A stretch of DNA of 64,000 nt from Hirschia sp964352025 (lineage in GTDB: Bacteria > Pseudomonadota > Alphaproteobacteria > Caulobacterales > Hyphomonadaceae): positions 372,001 to 436,000 of the forward strand of contig CAYGPZ010000001.1 in the NCBI GenBank assembly GCA_964352025.1, given 5' to 3'. The notes beneath the pieces were generated by a model. That model was given only the letters and a program-made list of their open reading frames with translations, was not told the origin of the DNA and did no database searches. A program made the position numbers and the translations under genes. Each line of letters opens with the position of its first letter. Within the stretch, counting starts at the first letter, position 1. Shown here one piece after another: positions 42,908-50,933 of this stretch.

Positions 42908-44232
42908 TATTTGATTGGCTCCATAGGCTCTACCACCCCAGCATAAGGAATATTACGTCCCCCATATCGGCGCACGCGAATATTTGCTTGCTCCCCATGA
43001 CCTGCAAAACCTTCAAGCGCGCAAAGTCTGCTGCAATAGGAACCCATCAGTGTCGTCGCCTCATCAGTAAGGACACGTTGATAGGTACAAGTCTTGAGAA
43101 ATTTGCCGACCCAAAGACCACCGGTATAACGTGCAGCCTTTTTTGTCGGTAAGGTATGGTTTGTTCCAATAACCTTATCACCATAGGCAACATTGGTCCG
43201 CGGCCCGATAAACAGGGCACCGAAATTGGTCATATTATTGAGAAAATAGTCATCATCGCTTGTCATGACTTGAACATGCTCATTCGCATAGCGATTGGCA
43301 ACGTCCAACATTTCCGCGTGATCATCACAGACGATCACTTCGCCAAAGGAGTCCCAAGCCTTTCGCGCGATGTCGCGCGTCGGCAGAATTTTAAGTAATC
43401 GTTCGACTTCCGCCATTGTTTCGCGCGCGAGATTCTCTGAATTTGTGATCAATATAGCGGGACTATCAGGTCCATGTTCGGCCTGCCCTAATAAATCGGT
43501 TGCACAGATTTCTCCATCCACAGCCTCATCGGCAATCACCATGGTTTCGGTGGGGCCTGCAAATAGATCAATGCCCACACGGCCAAATAGCTGTCGTTTG
43601 GCTTCGGCGACATAGGCATTACCAGGGCCTACCAGCATATCAACACCTTCTATGGTCTCGGTACCAATCGCCATTGCGCCAATGGCCTGAACACCGCCTA
43701 GGGCGTAGATAGCATCTGCTCCGGCCATTGCTTGAGCCGCGACAATAGCAGGAGCAGGTTTACCTTCAAAAGGCGGCGCACAGGTAATGACACGCGGAAC
43801 GCCAGCCACTTTTGCTGTAATAACCGACATGTGCGCTGATGCGAGCAAGGGGTACTTACCGCCTGGCACATAGCATCCCGCGCCGTTAACCGGGATATTC
43901 TTATGCCCTAAAACGACACCAGGCAGAGTTTCAACCTCGATATCCCGTATCGCCTTTCGCTGTTCTTCGGCAAAGTTTCGAACTTGTTTTTGAGCAAATT
44001 CAATGTCCCGGATCGCCTGCTTATCCAGGCTATCGATGCACTGATTTATTTCATCATCGTTCAGCCTGAAGTCTTCGCGGTCCCAATTGTCGAACTTGTT
44101 TGAAAGTTCTCGAATGGCAGCATCGCCGCGTGCATCTATGTCGGCTAGTATGTCTTCGACAATTTCCCTAACTTTACGATCAGCATCCGCTCTCACGTCC
44201 TGATTTACCGCCTCTTTAAGCCAGACCGCCAT
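42907..44232 (-). CDS. Histidinol dehydrogenase paralogue, sulfopropanediol dehydrogenase (HpsN)-like
   Basis: A 441-residue member of the HisD superfamily. Zinc ligands equivalent to HisD are present (Gln and His in LLGQAEHG, His in FAGHGEQA, Asp in GDKVIGTNH), as are the catalytic Glu-His in ANEHVQV. Unlike HisD the C-terminal loop reads ARYTGGLWVGKFLKT, which I associate with the HpsN group that oxidises 2,3-dihydroxypropane-1-sulfonate to sulfolactate using NAD+. No his genes are nearby; the neighbours are an SDR and a CRYL1-like dehydrogenase, and a TauE permease sits upstream. A catabolic hydroxy-acid or sulfonate role is therefore more likely than histidine synthesis. Confidence 0.8.
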   Translation of the reverse strand: MAVWLKEAVNQDVRADADRKVREIVEDILADIDARGDAAIRELSNKFDNWDREDFRLNDDEINQCIDSLDKQAIRDIEFAQKQVRNFAEEQRKAIRDIEVETLPGVVLGHKNIPVNGAGCYVPGGKYPLLASAHMSVITAKVAGVPRVITCAPPFEGKPAPAIVAAQAMAGADAIYALGGVQAIGAMAIGTETIEGVDMLVGPGNAYVAEAKRQLFGRVGIDLFAGPTETMVIADEAVDGEICATDLLGQAEHGPDSPAILITNSENLARETMAEVERLLKILPTRDIARKAWDSFGEVIVCDDHAEMLDVANRYANEHVQVMTSDDDYFLNNMTNFGALFIGPRTNVAYGDKVIGTNHTLPTKKAARYTGGLWVGKFLKTCTYQRVLTDEATTLMGSYCSRLCALEGFAGHGEQANIRVRRYGGRNIPYAGVVEPMEPIK

Positions 44233-44243
44233 GGAACTTCTCC

Positions 44244-45206
44244 TTATTGTATTTCATCCGCATCATTGGCCCAACCAAGGTAGAGGTTGGCCATTTGCAT
44301 CAGTTTCTTGTTTCTGTTCGCCAGCGCGTGCTCTCTACTCGAGTTACCGCCTTTGTCGGCAAGCTCCGTCGCTATTCTTTTTGCTGTTGCGGTAGACCAT
44401 TGTTTTGGTTTCGTCCGTGATAGAGCGATTTTGTGATAAAGTGGCGAGAGGCGCTTGGCATAATCTTCGATGCCACCGGGCGCATTTAATGAAATCGTCT
44501 CAAACGGCCCCATAAAGGCCCATCGTCGTCCAAGACCGTCACGTATTGTTCGATCGATATCTTCAGCACTGGCAAAGCCTTCTTCATATAGTGACCATGC
44601 CTCATTAAGGAGAGCTCCCTGCAATCGGTTGAGAATGAATCCCTCAATCTCTCGATGAACGAGAACAGGGCTTTGACCCAACTTTTCAAGCAATCCACGC
44701 AGAAGCTCAATATGTTCCAAAGAAGACCATGGGGCCGGAACGATTTCGACGACAGGGACTAAGTGCGGAGGGTTTACTGGGTGCACGACATAGAAACGGT
44801 CACGATGAGTCAATTTTTCTGTAAAAACGGATGCTGCTATCCCGGAGCTAGAACTTCCGACTAGTGCGTGGTCGGGCAAATGTCGATCAATCTCAGTGCA
44901 TACCGCCTGCTTGACCTCTACGAGTTCTAATACGGACTCCTGAACATAGTCTGCTGAAGAAACCGCATGTTCGATCGAGGTCGCAATGCTTATTCTATCG
45001 AGTACCGGACTTATATCTTCGCACAAACCTTCGGCTTGCATATCCTCTAGCGCATGTGCGATCGATAGTTTGCACTGAGACAAAGTTTGTTCGTCCTTGT
45101 CATAAGCACGAACCGATAATCCCGCCAATGCAAACCGTATGGCCCAACCTTGTCCGATAAGGCCAGTCCCTATAATCGCAGCAGTCTTGATGTCGGAAAG
45201 TAGCAT
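44244..45206 (-). CDS. 3-hydroxyacyl-CoA dehydrogenase-like protein, lambda-crystallin/L-gulonate dehydrogenase type
   Basis: A 320-residue NAD-binding dehydrogenase. AAIIGTGLIGQGWAIRFALAG is the Rossmann G-x-G-x2-G, DYVQESVLE and SSSSGI follow, and DRFYVVHPVNPPHLVPVVEIV contains the catalytic His-Pro-x-N-P-P motif of the lambda-crystallin/carnitine dehydrogenase branch. The family oxidises short 3-hydroxy acids such as L-gulonate or carnitine. It is the first gene of the three-gene operon, 11 bp before the HpsN-like gene. A ~500-bp gap with a structured element lies in front of it. Confidence 0.85.
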   Translation of the reverse strand: MLLSDIKTAAIIGTGLIGQGWAIRFALAGLSVRAYDKDEQTLSQCKLSIAHALEDMQAEGLCEDISPVLDRISIATSIEHAVSSADYVQESVLELVEVKQAVCTEIDRHLPDHALVGSSSSGIAASVFTEKLTHRDRFYVVHPVNPPHLVPVVEIVPAPWSSLEHIELLRGLLEKLGQSPVLVHREIEGFILNRLQGALLNEAWSLYEEGFASAEDIDRTIRDGLGRRWAFMGPFETISLNAPGGIEDYAKRLSPLYHKIALSRTKPKQWSTATAKRIATELADKGGNSSREHALANRNKKLMQMANLYLGWANDADEIQ

Positions 45207-45511
45207 TAGCGTGCTAGCTCCCTATCCGTAAATAGCGCTAATTTGTCTATTAGAAATAGCTGCTATCAAGGGTGCCCAGCGTACCATTTTGTTGGTTTAT
45301 CCAATTGGCGGATGATTGGAGATTGTCCGAGTAATCGTTTCCAATCACTAAGGGGGTGGCGATTTAGGTCGATCTTTGCCGCTCTCTAAGCCTTTATTGG
45401 GTGACATAGAAGAGTCATGATCAGTCGTTTGAATATACAACCATCAATTTATCCACAGCTTGTGGCTGCTTAAAAATTGCGTTAAATTGTGTTTGGTTAA
45501 TTAGACACAAT
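45207..45511. other. Intergenic region upstream of the CRYL1-like operon
   Basis: No gene seen. It contains a perfect DnaA-type box TTATCCACA (45449-45457) followed at once by GCTTGTGG, which pairs with its CCACAGC part to make a short hairpin. TTGCGT (45477-45482), 17 nt and ATTAGA (45500-45505) could be a plus-strand promoter for the structured element that begins at 45520. Confidence 0.3.
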
Positions 45512-45519
45512 CGAGCTTC

Positions 45520-45690
45520 ATTGGCTTGGTCGGAAACTGTTAGGCGCTATTGCCAGTGCCCACCTGCTTAGGTGAGAAGTAGGGCTTGCTTACAAGCCAT
45601 ATCCGGCGGAATACAAAAGCCAATACGCACCCCGCCAGCGGGTTTTGCCAGAATGATTGGCAAGAGGACCTGACGGGGTGTTTCTTTGTT
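45520..45690 (+). ncRNA. Candidate structured non-coding RNA with terminator-like hairpin
   Basis: Read on the plus strand, a closing helix ATTGGCTT (45520-45527) / AAGCCAAT (45617-45624) with an inner CGGA/TCCG helix encloses three hairpins: GGCGCT/AGTGCC (45543-45560), CACCT/AGGTG (45561-45574) and GGCTTG/CAAGCC (45583-45598). After it a second hairpin with CACCCCG and CGGGGTG arms (45628-45680) and an inner TTGCCA/TGGCAA stem (45645-45663) ends in a T-rich tract. A weak promoter lies upstream. No known RNA class is recognised. Strand is uncertain; several helices also form on the minus strand. A minus-strand frame at 45540-45725 over it looks like a by-product. Confidence 0.4.
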
Positions 45691-45708
45691 TGCTCTTTAG
45701 TTTTTAAA

Positions 45709-46458
45709 CTAATAAATCGCATCAAATAGCAGTTTTAGACCAATCAGACACATGACTATGTAGATGAAAATATAGAATTTATCGGTGTTAATGCGCTTGA
45801 TTAAAGCAACACCGATAAAGGTCGCAGCAATAGCGACAGGCATTAAAATGATAGATGTTTTCAGGTTTTCCGTTGTCATTTGCCCTAGTGCAAGAAAGGC
45901 AGGAACTTTGATCCAGTTAACAAAGCAAAAACAAACAGTCTTAGTGCCGATCAAGATGTCGCGTGGAAATTTTTGAGGTAGTATCCACATATAAAAAGGT
46001 GGACCGCCCGCATGGGCTATCTGGCTTGTAAATCCTGTGATTGTCCCAAATAAAGTTCCAATACCGGCGTGAGAATTCGTTGGAATTTCAATTTTACCTA
46101 GGAGCTTTTTGCGTAAGCTGTTTAGCCCGAAAAACAGCGATATTGCGCCAACCGCTCCTAATATTGCTTCTTTGGGAAGGTAGAGCAGGTATAAATAGCC
46201 AAGAAAAACACCTAACGTCATGCTGGGAAGCATAATCATGACGATGCGTTTATTGACGAATTTCCTGAAGGACCACATTCCCACTAAATCCTGGCTTATC
46301 AGGATAGGTAGTAGAATAGCTGCGGCTGTTAGTGGATCTCCTCCTAATGCCATCATTGGCATAGCCATAGCGCCAAAACCAGCAAACCCACCTTTGGACA
46401 GGCCTGTGAAGAAGACCGCAATAATCGCGCAAATATAGAAGAAAATGTCTGGATTCAT
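45709..46458 (-). CDS. TauE/SafE family permease
   Basis: A 249-residue integral membrane protein with about eight helices. FFTGLSKGGFAGFGAMAMPMMAL is the typical N-terminal repeat motif, and ITGFTSQIAHAGGPPFYMWILPQ the second repeat of the TauE/SafE sulfite exporter family. Members export sulfite, sulfoacetate or other organic anions. Its position 500 bp upstream of an HpsN-like dehydrogenase cluster fits sulfonate catabolism, but it is separated by a non-coding region and is not clearly in the same operon. Confidence 0.88.
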   Translation of the reverse strand: MNPDIFFYICAIIAVFFTGLSKGGFAGFGAMAMPMMALGGDPLTAAAILLPILISQDLVGMWSFRKFVNKRIVMIMLPSMTLGVFLGYLYLLYLPKEAILGAVGAISLFFGLNSLRKKLLGKIEIPTNSHAGIGTLFGTITGFTSQIAHAGGPPFYMWILPQKFPRDILIGTKTVCFCFVNWIKVPAFLALGQMTTENLKTSIILMPVAIAATFIGVALIKRINTDKFYIFIYIVMCLIGLKLLFDAIY

Positions 46459-46519
46459 GCGCCTGCGGTAAAACGCATAGACGTGAGAGTCAAAAAATAT
46501 CTTTTATTTTTCAGTCTTA

Positions 46520-47035
46520 TTACCTATCGGGTCGAATGCTGGCGCTTTCGGTGAGGGATCGGGATGCAAACGCCGCAAAATAGGTGACTTGGGCAGGGTT
46601 GTTTCGAACCGCTGCATTTTGCCTATCAAATATGAGGACAGTATCTTTGGCATATTTGGGGGTACCAAATGATGATATGAAAGCTTGTTCTATTGCTGGG
46701 ACTTCGCTGTCATCTATATTGATGTCGACAACGCCTAGCGCATCATTCACGAATATGAATTCTACATCGCGCTGTTTACCAAAATAGGTAAAGCCCGTGC
46801 AATCGATCTGATCCTGCTTTTCGATGGAAGCAAATTGTGGCGGATCTATATTGGTGATCTCTAACTGATCACATTTGCTTTTAAGTTTATTGGCGATGAC
46901 ATTTACAGGAGCGCCAAAGTCTATGAGCTTTGGTTTTTCAACTGACATCGGGTCTACATCACCTCCACAGGACAATAATAAAGGCGCTGTGGCGCAAGTG
47001 ATAAAAGCGTGGCGAAGCTTGTTCCAATTCATCAT
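46520..47035 (-). CDS. Lipoprotein of unknown function, paralogue of the next gene
   Basis: A 171-residue predicted lipoprotein; the lipobox is L-L-L-S-C at the end of the signal peptide. The mature part shares motifs with the product at 47136-47660: FGAPV, IDPP, QIDCTGF.YFG, FVNDAL, and a conserved FG.P...DTVL segment. Two cysteines flank the IDPP region in both proteins. Family and function unknown. AGGA precedes the ATG at 7 nt. It follows its paralogue by 100 bp on the same strand; a tandem duplication is inferred. Confidence 0.72.
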   Translation of the reverse strand: MMNWNKLRHAFITCATAPLLLSCGGDVDPMSVEKPKLIDFGAPVNVIANKLKSKCDQLEITNIDPPQFASIEKQDQIDCTGFTYFGKQRDVEFIFVNDALGVVDINIDDSEVPAIEQAFISSFGTPKYAKDTVLIFDRQNAAVRNNPAQVTYFAAFASRSLTESASIRPDR

Positions 47036-47135
47036 GAGACAATCCTAGCTATGGACCACAAATGTTAGAACAAGTGTGGTTTCTAACTAGATTATAACAT
47101 GAATTGTATCTGCGATTTGTTAATTGCCGATCGTT

Positions 47136-47660
47136 CTATTCTCGATCCGGTAATTTACTGACACGGTCAATAACATAGGGGGCTGCCTCTTCTGCGTAAT
47201 AAAGCGCTTCAGGCATGTCCTTTCGTACACCTGCGAAGTGTTCTGCGTAGGTAAGAACTGTGTCTTTAGAAAAAGTCGGTTCGCCAAATTTTGTTGTGAA
47301 GGCGGTCTCGAGTGCAGGAATTTCTTCAGCGTCCACTAATATCCAGGTGAGTACGAGTGCGTCATTTGAAAATACAAACTCTGCCTTCCTCTCACCACCG
47401 AAATAAGCAAATCCTTCACAGTCAATTTGCGTTTGGCTTTTTGCTGTTGGAATGAGTGGAGGGTCAATGGTGCGCGTTTCTATAGACGAGCAATAAGAAC
47501 CCAGAGACTGTTTGATTGTCTCAACGGATGCACCAAAAGTGATGACATCAGGTTTAGTCACAGCCATTGATGTTTTTGACGGTTCAAGCTGGCAAGCAGA
47601 CAAAGCGGTAGCGATTGCGGTCCCTGCTAAGCAGGTCCGGATAAGGTTCACACATTGCAT
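47136..47660 (-). CDS. Lipoprotein of unknown function, paralogue of the preceding gene
   Basis: A 174-residue predicted lipoprotein with lipobox A-L-S-A-C. It aligns over its whole mature length with the protein at 46520-47035: P-x-V-I-T-F-G-A-S-V, IDPP, QIDCEGFAYFG, FSNDAL, ALETAF, FGEPTFSKDTVL. Identity looks moderate, so the duplication is not recent. AAGGA lies 8 nt before the ATG. It lies 30 bp downstream of the RND permease gene and may be read through from the efflux operon, so an envelope-stress or efflux-linked role is possible but unproven. Confidence 0.72.
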   Translation of the reverse strand: MQCVNLIRTCLAGTAIATALSACQLEPSKTSMAVTKPDVITFGASVETIKQSLGSYCSSIETRTIDPPLIPTAKSQTQIDCEGFAYFGGERKAEFVFSNDALVLTWILVDAEEIPALETAFTTKFGEPTFSKDTVLTYAEHFAGVRKDMPEALYYAEEAAPYVIDRVSKLPDRE

Positions 47661-47690
47661 ATGAACATTCCTTTGGGTTAAAAATTTATA

Positions 47691-50600
47691 CTATTCAGCA
47701 GGTTGCGCGAGTTGGGCTTTGGCTTCAGCATCTCCTGATATATCAAGATGCTCCTGATCAAAGTTTTCTCCGAGACGTTGAATACGATCAGGTTTTTTGC
47801 CTGTGAAAATGAACATAAAGCCTTGGCGTAACCAACGAGAAGTGCGTCCTACTTCTATTCCGATAGCATAAAGTGAAGGCACTAAAAGCAAACTCAGGAA
47901 GAGCGCGAATATGACCGCACACCCAAGTGACACAACCATTGGCCTTAGGAATTGTGCTTGCATTGATCTGTCTAGGATCATCGGCAGAATTCCTATGAAT
48001 GTCGTCACAGACGTTAGTAGAATAGGGCGGAAACGAGATACACCAGCTTCGATGATGGCTTGGAATGCGCCGACACCATGTGCACGTCTCTTGTTGAGAT
48101 AATCAATCAGAACAAGGTTATCATTGATAACGACACCTGCCGCTGCGGCTATTCCAAATAGCGAGAACATTGCCATTGGCGTGCCAATAATCGCATGACC
48201 AAACACAGCGCCGGCAAATCCAAATGGAATAGCAGACATGATCAGCAATGGTTGAGAGTATGATTTAAAGGCGATGGCCAATAAACAATACATGACAAAG
48301 AAAGCGGCTAATTGAAGGTTCGTGATTTCTTGCATGAATTCAGCTTGGTCTTGAGCCGATCCAATTGCGCCAGATGTTAATCCTGGATATTTCTCTTTCA
48401 GAGACGGCATGAAGGTCTGGTTGACGTTCTCGATGATCTCTCTTTGAGCTTCACTCTCGACTTCGGCAAATACAGCCACAGAACGCTGACGTTCACGGCG
48501 AAGAATTCGGTTTATGCCCGGTGCGAACTCCACATCAGCGACTTCCATGAGTGGGATTTCACGTCCATCTGCTGTACGGATACGGAATTGCTCAAGGCTG
48601 TCTAACGAGCGACGTGCTTCATCAGGTAGTTTTACCATGACACGAACGTCGTCACCTTCACGTGGCAGACGTTGAACTTCTTCACCATAATAGGCTTGGC
48701 GAACCTGACGAGACACATCTCTAAGAGTGAGACCTAAGCTCTCAGAGCCCGGTTTCATGGTTAAGCGTATCTCTTGTGCTGCCGCAGAGAAGTTATCACC
48801 AACATTGTATGCGTTCGCGTAAGTACCAAGGTGGTTTCTTAATTCTTCAGCCGCTGAGCGCAAAACATCTAGATCGGGGTGATTGAGCGCAAAACGAAGA
48901 CGTGGATCATTGTTATTGAATGAGAATGCAAATTGCGCATCCTCAGCGTCAGGAATTTCGCCTGTTAGTTCTCTGAGTCTTTCTGCGAGTTTTTTGGTGG
49001 AGACTTCACGAGGACGTATCTCAGGAGCGGCTAGACCAATCCATGACATGATTTGTCCTTCAGATGCCACAATGGAGGCATCGCGAACAATATTGAAGTC
49101 TAGTTCACTCCACTCGTCATTCTGTTCCTGTTTTAGCTCTTCAATCCCCAAAGTCAGCTGTGCCTTTATCTGATCGACACGGCTAAATGGCGTTCCATTA
49201 GGCATATCGATTTGAACAAAGATGAAGTCACCTTCGGTTTCAGGTTGGAACTTGAATGGCACGATGCCGTTTGTGACAAGCGACACGGCAAATACAAAGA
49301 GAGCAACGAATGCAGCAGCAGTAACATATCGCATTTGAAGCGCTAGTTTCAGAATAGGCATGTAGATCGTGCGGGCGACCCATAATAGGCTGTCAGCAAT
49401 TGCTCTTTGAAACTTTGTAAACCCCGCACCAATTTTTGATGAAAGAGAGGCTCCGCCTTTTACTTTCTGCTTTTTTAGGTGTGCGAGATGGGCGGGGAGG
49501 ATTAAAAATGCTTCCACCAATGAAAAGGTAAGGGCTGCAATGACTGTAAGCGTAAAGTTCTGCGTAAATTGTCGGGTGCTGCCGGATATTAGAGCCCAAG
49601 GTGCGAATGCGATCATCGTGGTAATCACACCAAACATAACTGGTTTAGCGACTGCTTTGGCACCGTGAATTGCTGCATCAACACCTTCGCGTCGACCGCT
49701 CTCTACTTCAGTATGAATGCTCTCTCCAATGACAATCGCATCATCCACGACAACTCCGATAACCAGGAGGCAGGCAAAGAGAGACAGAATATTGAGTGAT
49801 ACCCCCATAATTGGGAGAAGGAAGAACCCTCCGGCAAACGCTGTCATAATACCAATGGCTACCCAGAAGGCGACGATTGGACGTAGAAAGAGAAGGAGTA
49901 CAATTAGGACAAGCATAGTCCCTAAAACAGCCGAATTTGTGATAATGGAAATCAGCTTGCTCATGAAGTCGTGATCTGACCAAAGCAAATTAATCTCTAC
50001 AGATTCAGGCAGCGTCTCGTTCTTATCCTTCATGTAGTTTTTGATGTTCTCGGAGAATGCGGGCAGATCCATCTTGTCTGTCTGACGCATCATAACAAAG
50101 GCAGCTTTTCTGCCTTCAAATGATGTTTCAAGATCTTCGTCTATAAATCCGTCAATGACACGTGCAACATCGCCAATTCTTATGACGCCACCATTGGGCA
50201 TTTGACGCACAACAAGGTCGTTAAATTGTTCCGCGGTGTCAGCAAGGTTACGTGTCTGGATTGAAACACTTCCAGTGTCGGTTCTAACTTGCCCACCACT
50301 TCCATTTAGTGAGCTGTTGCGAATAGCGCTTGCGATGTCATCAAAAGTCAGGCCGTATTGGCGCATTGCTGTCTCGGAGACCTCAATCGAGACCTCTTCT
50401 GGGAGTGTGCCCTGAACATAAGCAAGCTCTCCGCCAGAGATGCGCGCAATGTCATCTCTTATTTCATCTGCGATCCGCTTTAGCTCACGTGAGTTAATGT
50501 CACCTGCAATAACAAGCCCCATATACTCATTGTTCGCTTTCCATTGCTGAACTTGAGGACGAAATGACGAAGGGGGGAGGTTGTTGATAGAGTCGACGCG

Positions 50601-50933
50601 AAGTTTCACTTCGTCGAGAAATTCTTGGGTATCGACCGAGTTCAAAGCTTTTATGTTTACCGTTCCGCCGCCTTCATAAGCGATAGATGTAATTCGCTCT
50701 AAGCCATCAACATCAGCGACTGCTTCTTCAAGGCGAAGAACCAATTGTTCTTCCGCGTCTTGAGGGGATGCTCCGGGCCAGCCAATGGTGACTGATACAC
50801 CGTTAAACTCTCCACCTGGGAAGACTTCTTTTTCTAGTCTGGAGAAGCCAAATATACCGCCGACAATGCAGCAAACCATTAGCAAGTTAGCAGCAACGGA
50901 GTTGCGTGCCCAAAATGAGATAATACCACCCAT
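47691..50933 (-). CDS. RND efflux transporter permease
   Basis: A 1080-residue RND pump of the inner membrane with 12 predicted helices and two large periplasmic loops. IISFWARNSVAANLLMVCCIVGGIFG is the N-terminal helix; GVVVDDAIVIGESIHTE in TM4 carries the proton-relay aspartates, and GVVINDNLVLIDYLNKRR is the corresponding region in TM10. Sequence style fits the AcrB-like/HAE subgroup often annotated without known substrates. It forms a tripartite set with the adaptor (1-bp TAATG overlap) and NodT-type outer membrane factor upstream. Confidence 0.95.
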   Translation of the reverse strand: MGGIISFWARNSVAANLLMVCCIVGGIFGFSRLEKEVFPGGEFNGVSVTIGWPGASPQDAEEQLVLRLEEAVADVDGLERITSIAYEGGGTVNIKALNSVDTQEFLDEVKLRVDSINNLPPSSFRPQVQQWKANNEYMGLVIAGDINSRELKRIADEIRDDIARISGGELAYVQGTLPEEVSIEVSETAMRQYGLTFDDIASAIRNSSLNGSGGQVRTDTGSVSIQTRNLADTAEQFNDLVVRQMPNGGVIRIGDVARVIDGFIDEDLETSFEGRKAAFVMMRQTDKMDLPAFSENIKNYMKDKNETLPESVEINLLWSDHDFMSKLISIITNSAVLGTMLVLIVLLLFLRPIVAFWVAIGIMTAFAGGFFLLPIMGVSLNILSLFACLLVIGVVVDDAIVIGESIHTEVESGRREGVDAAIHGAKAVAKPVMFGVITTMIAFAPWALISGSTRQFTQNFTLTVIAALTFSLVEAFLILPAHLAHLKKQKVKGGASLSSKIGAGFTKFQRAIADSLLWVARTIYMPILKLALQMRYVTAAAFVALFVFAVSLVTNGIVPFKFQPETEGDFIFVQIDMPNGTPFSRVDQIKAQLTLGIEELKQEQNDEWSELDFNIVRDASIVASEGQIMSWIGLAAPEIRPREVSTKKLAERLRELTGEIPDAEDAQFAFSFNNNDPRLRFALNHPDLDVLRSAAEELRNHLGTYANAYNVGDNFSAAAQEIRLTMKPGSESLGLTLRDVSRQVRQAYYGEEVQRLPREGDDVRVMVKLPDEARRSLDSLEQFRIRTADGREIPLMEVADVEFAPGINRILRRERQRSVAVFAEVESEAQREIIENVNQTFMPSLKEKYPGLTSGAIGSAQDQAEFMQEITNLQLAAFFVMYCLLAIAFKSYSQPLLIMSAIPFGFAGAVFGHAIIGTPMAMFSLFGIAAAAGVVINDNLVLIDYLNKRRAHGVGAFQAIIEAGVSRFRPILLTSVTTFIGILPMILDRSMQAQFLRPMVVSLGCAVIFALFLSLLLVPSLYAIGIEVGRTSRWLRQGFMFIFTGKKPDRIQRLGENFDQEHLDISGDAEAKAQLAQPAE

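Noticed and set aside
42907..44232. Calling the HisD-like protein histidinol dehydrogenase (hisD)
   Set aside because: The C-terminal loop and neighbours fit the HpsN-type group and no other his genes are present; a histidine role is not excluded but not supported.
45449..45457. Perfect DnaA-type box TTATCCACA as an origin signal
   Set aside because: A single 9-mer is expected by chance about once per 130 kb per strand pair and no cluster, AT-rich unwinding region or origin genes are nearby.
45540..45725. 61-codon minus-strand frame over the structured element
   Set aside because: It overlaps all the hairpins and the end of the TauE gene, has no clear ribosome-binding site, and its composition follows the stem sequences; a structural origin is more likely.
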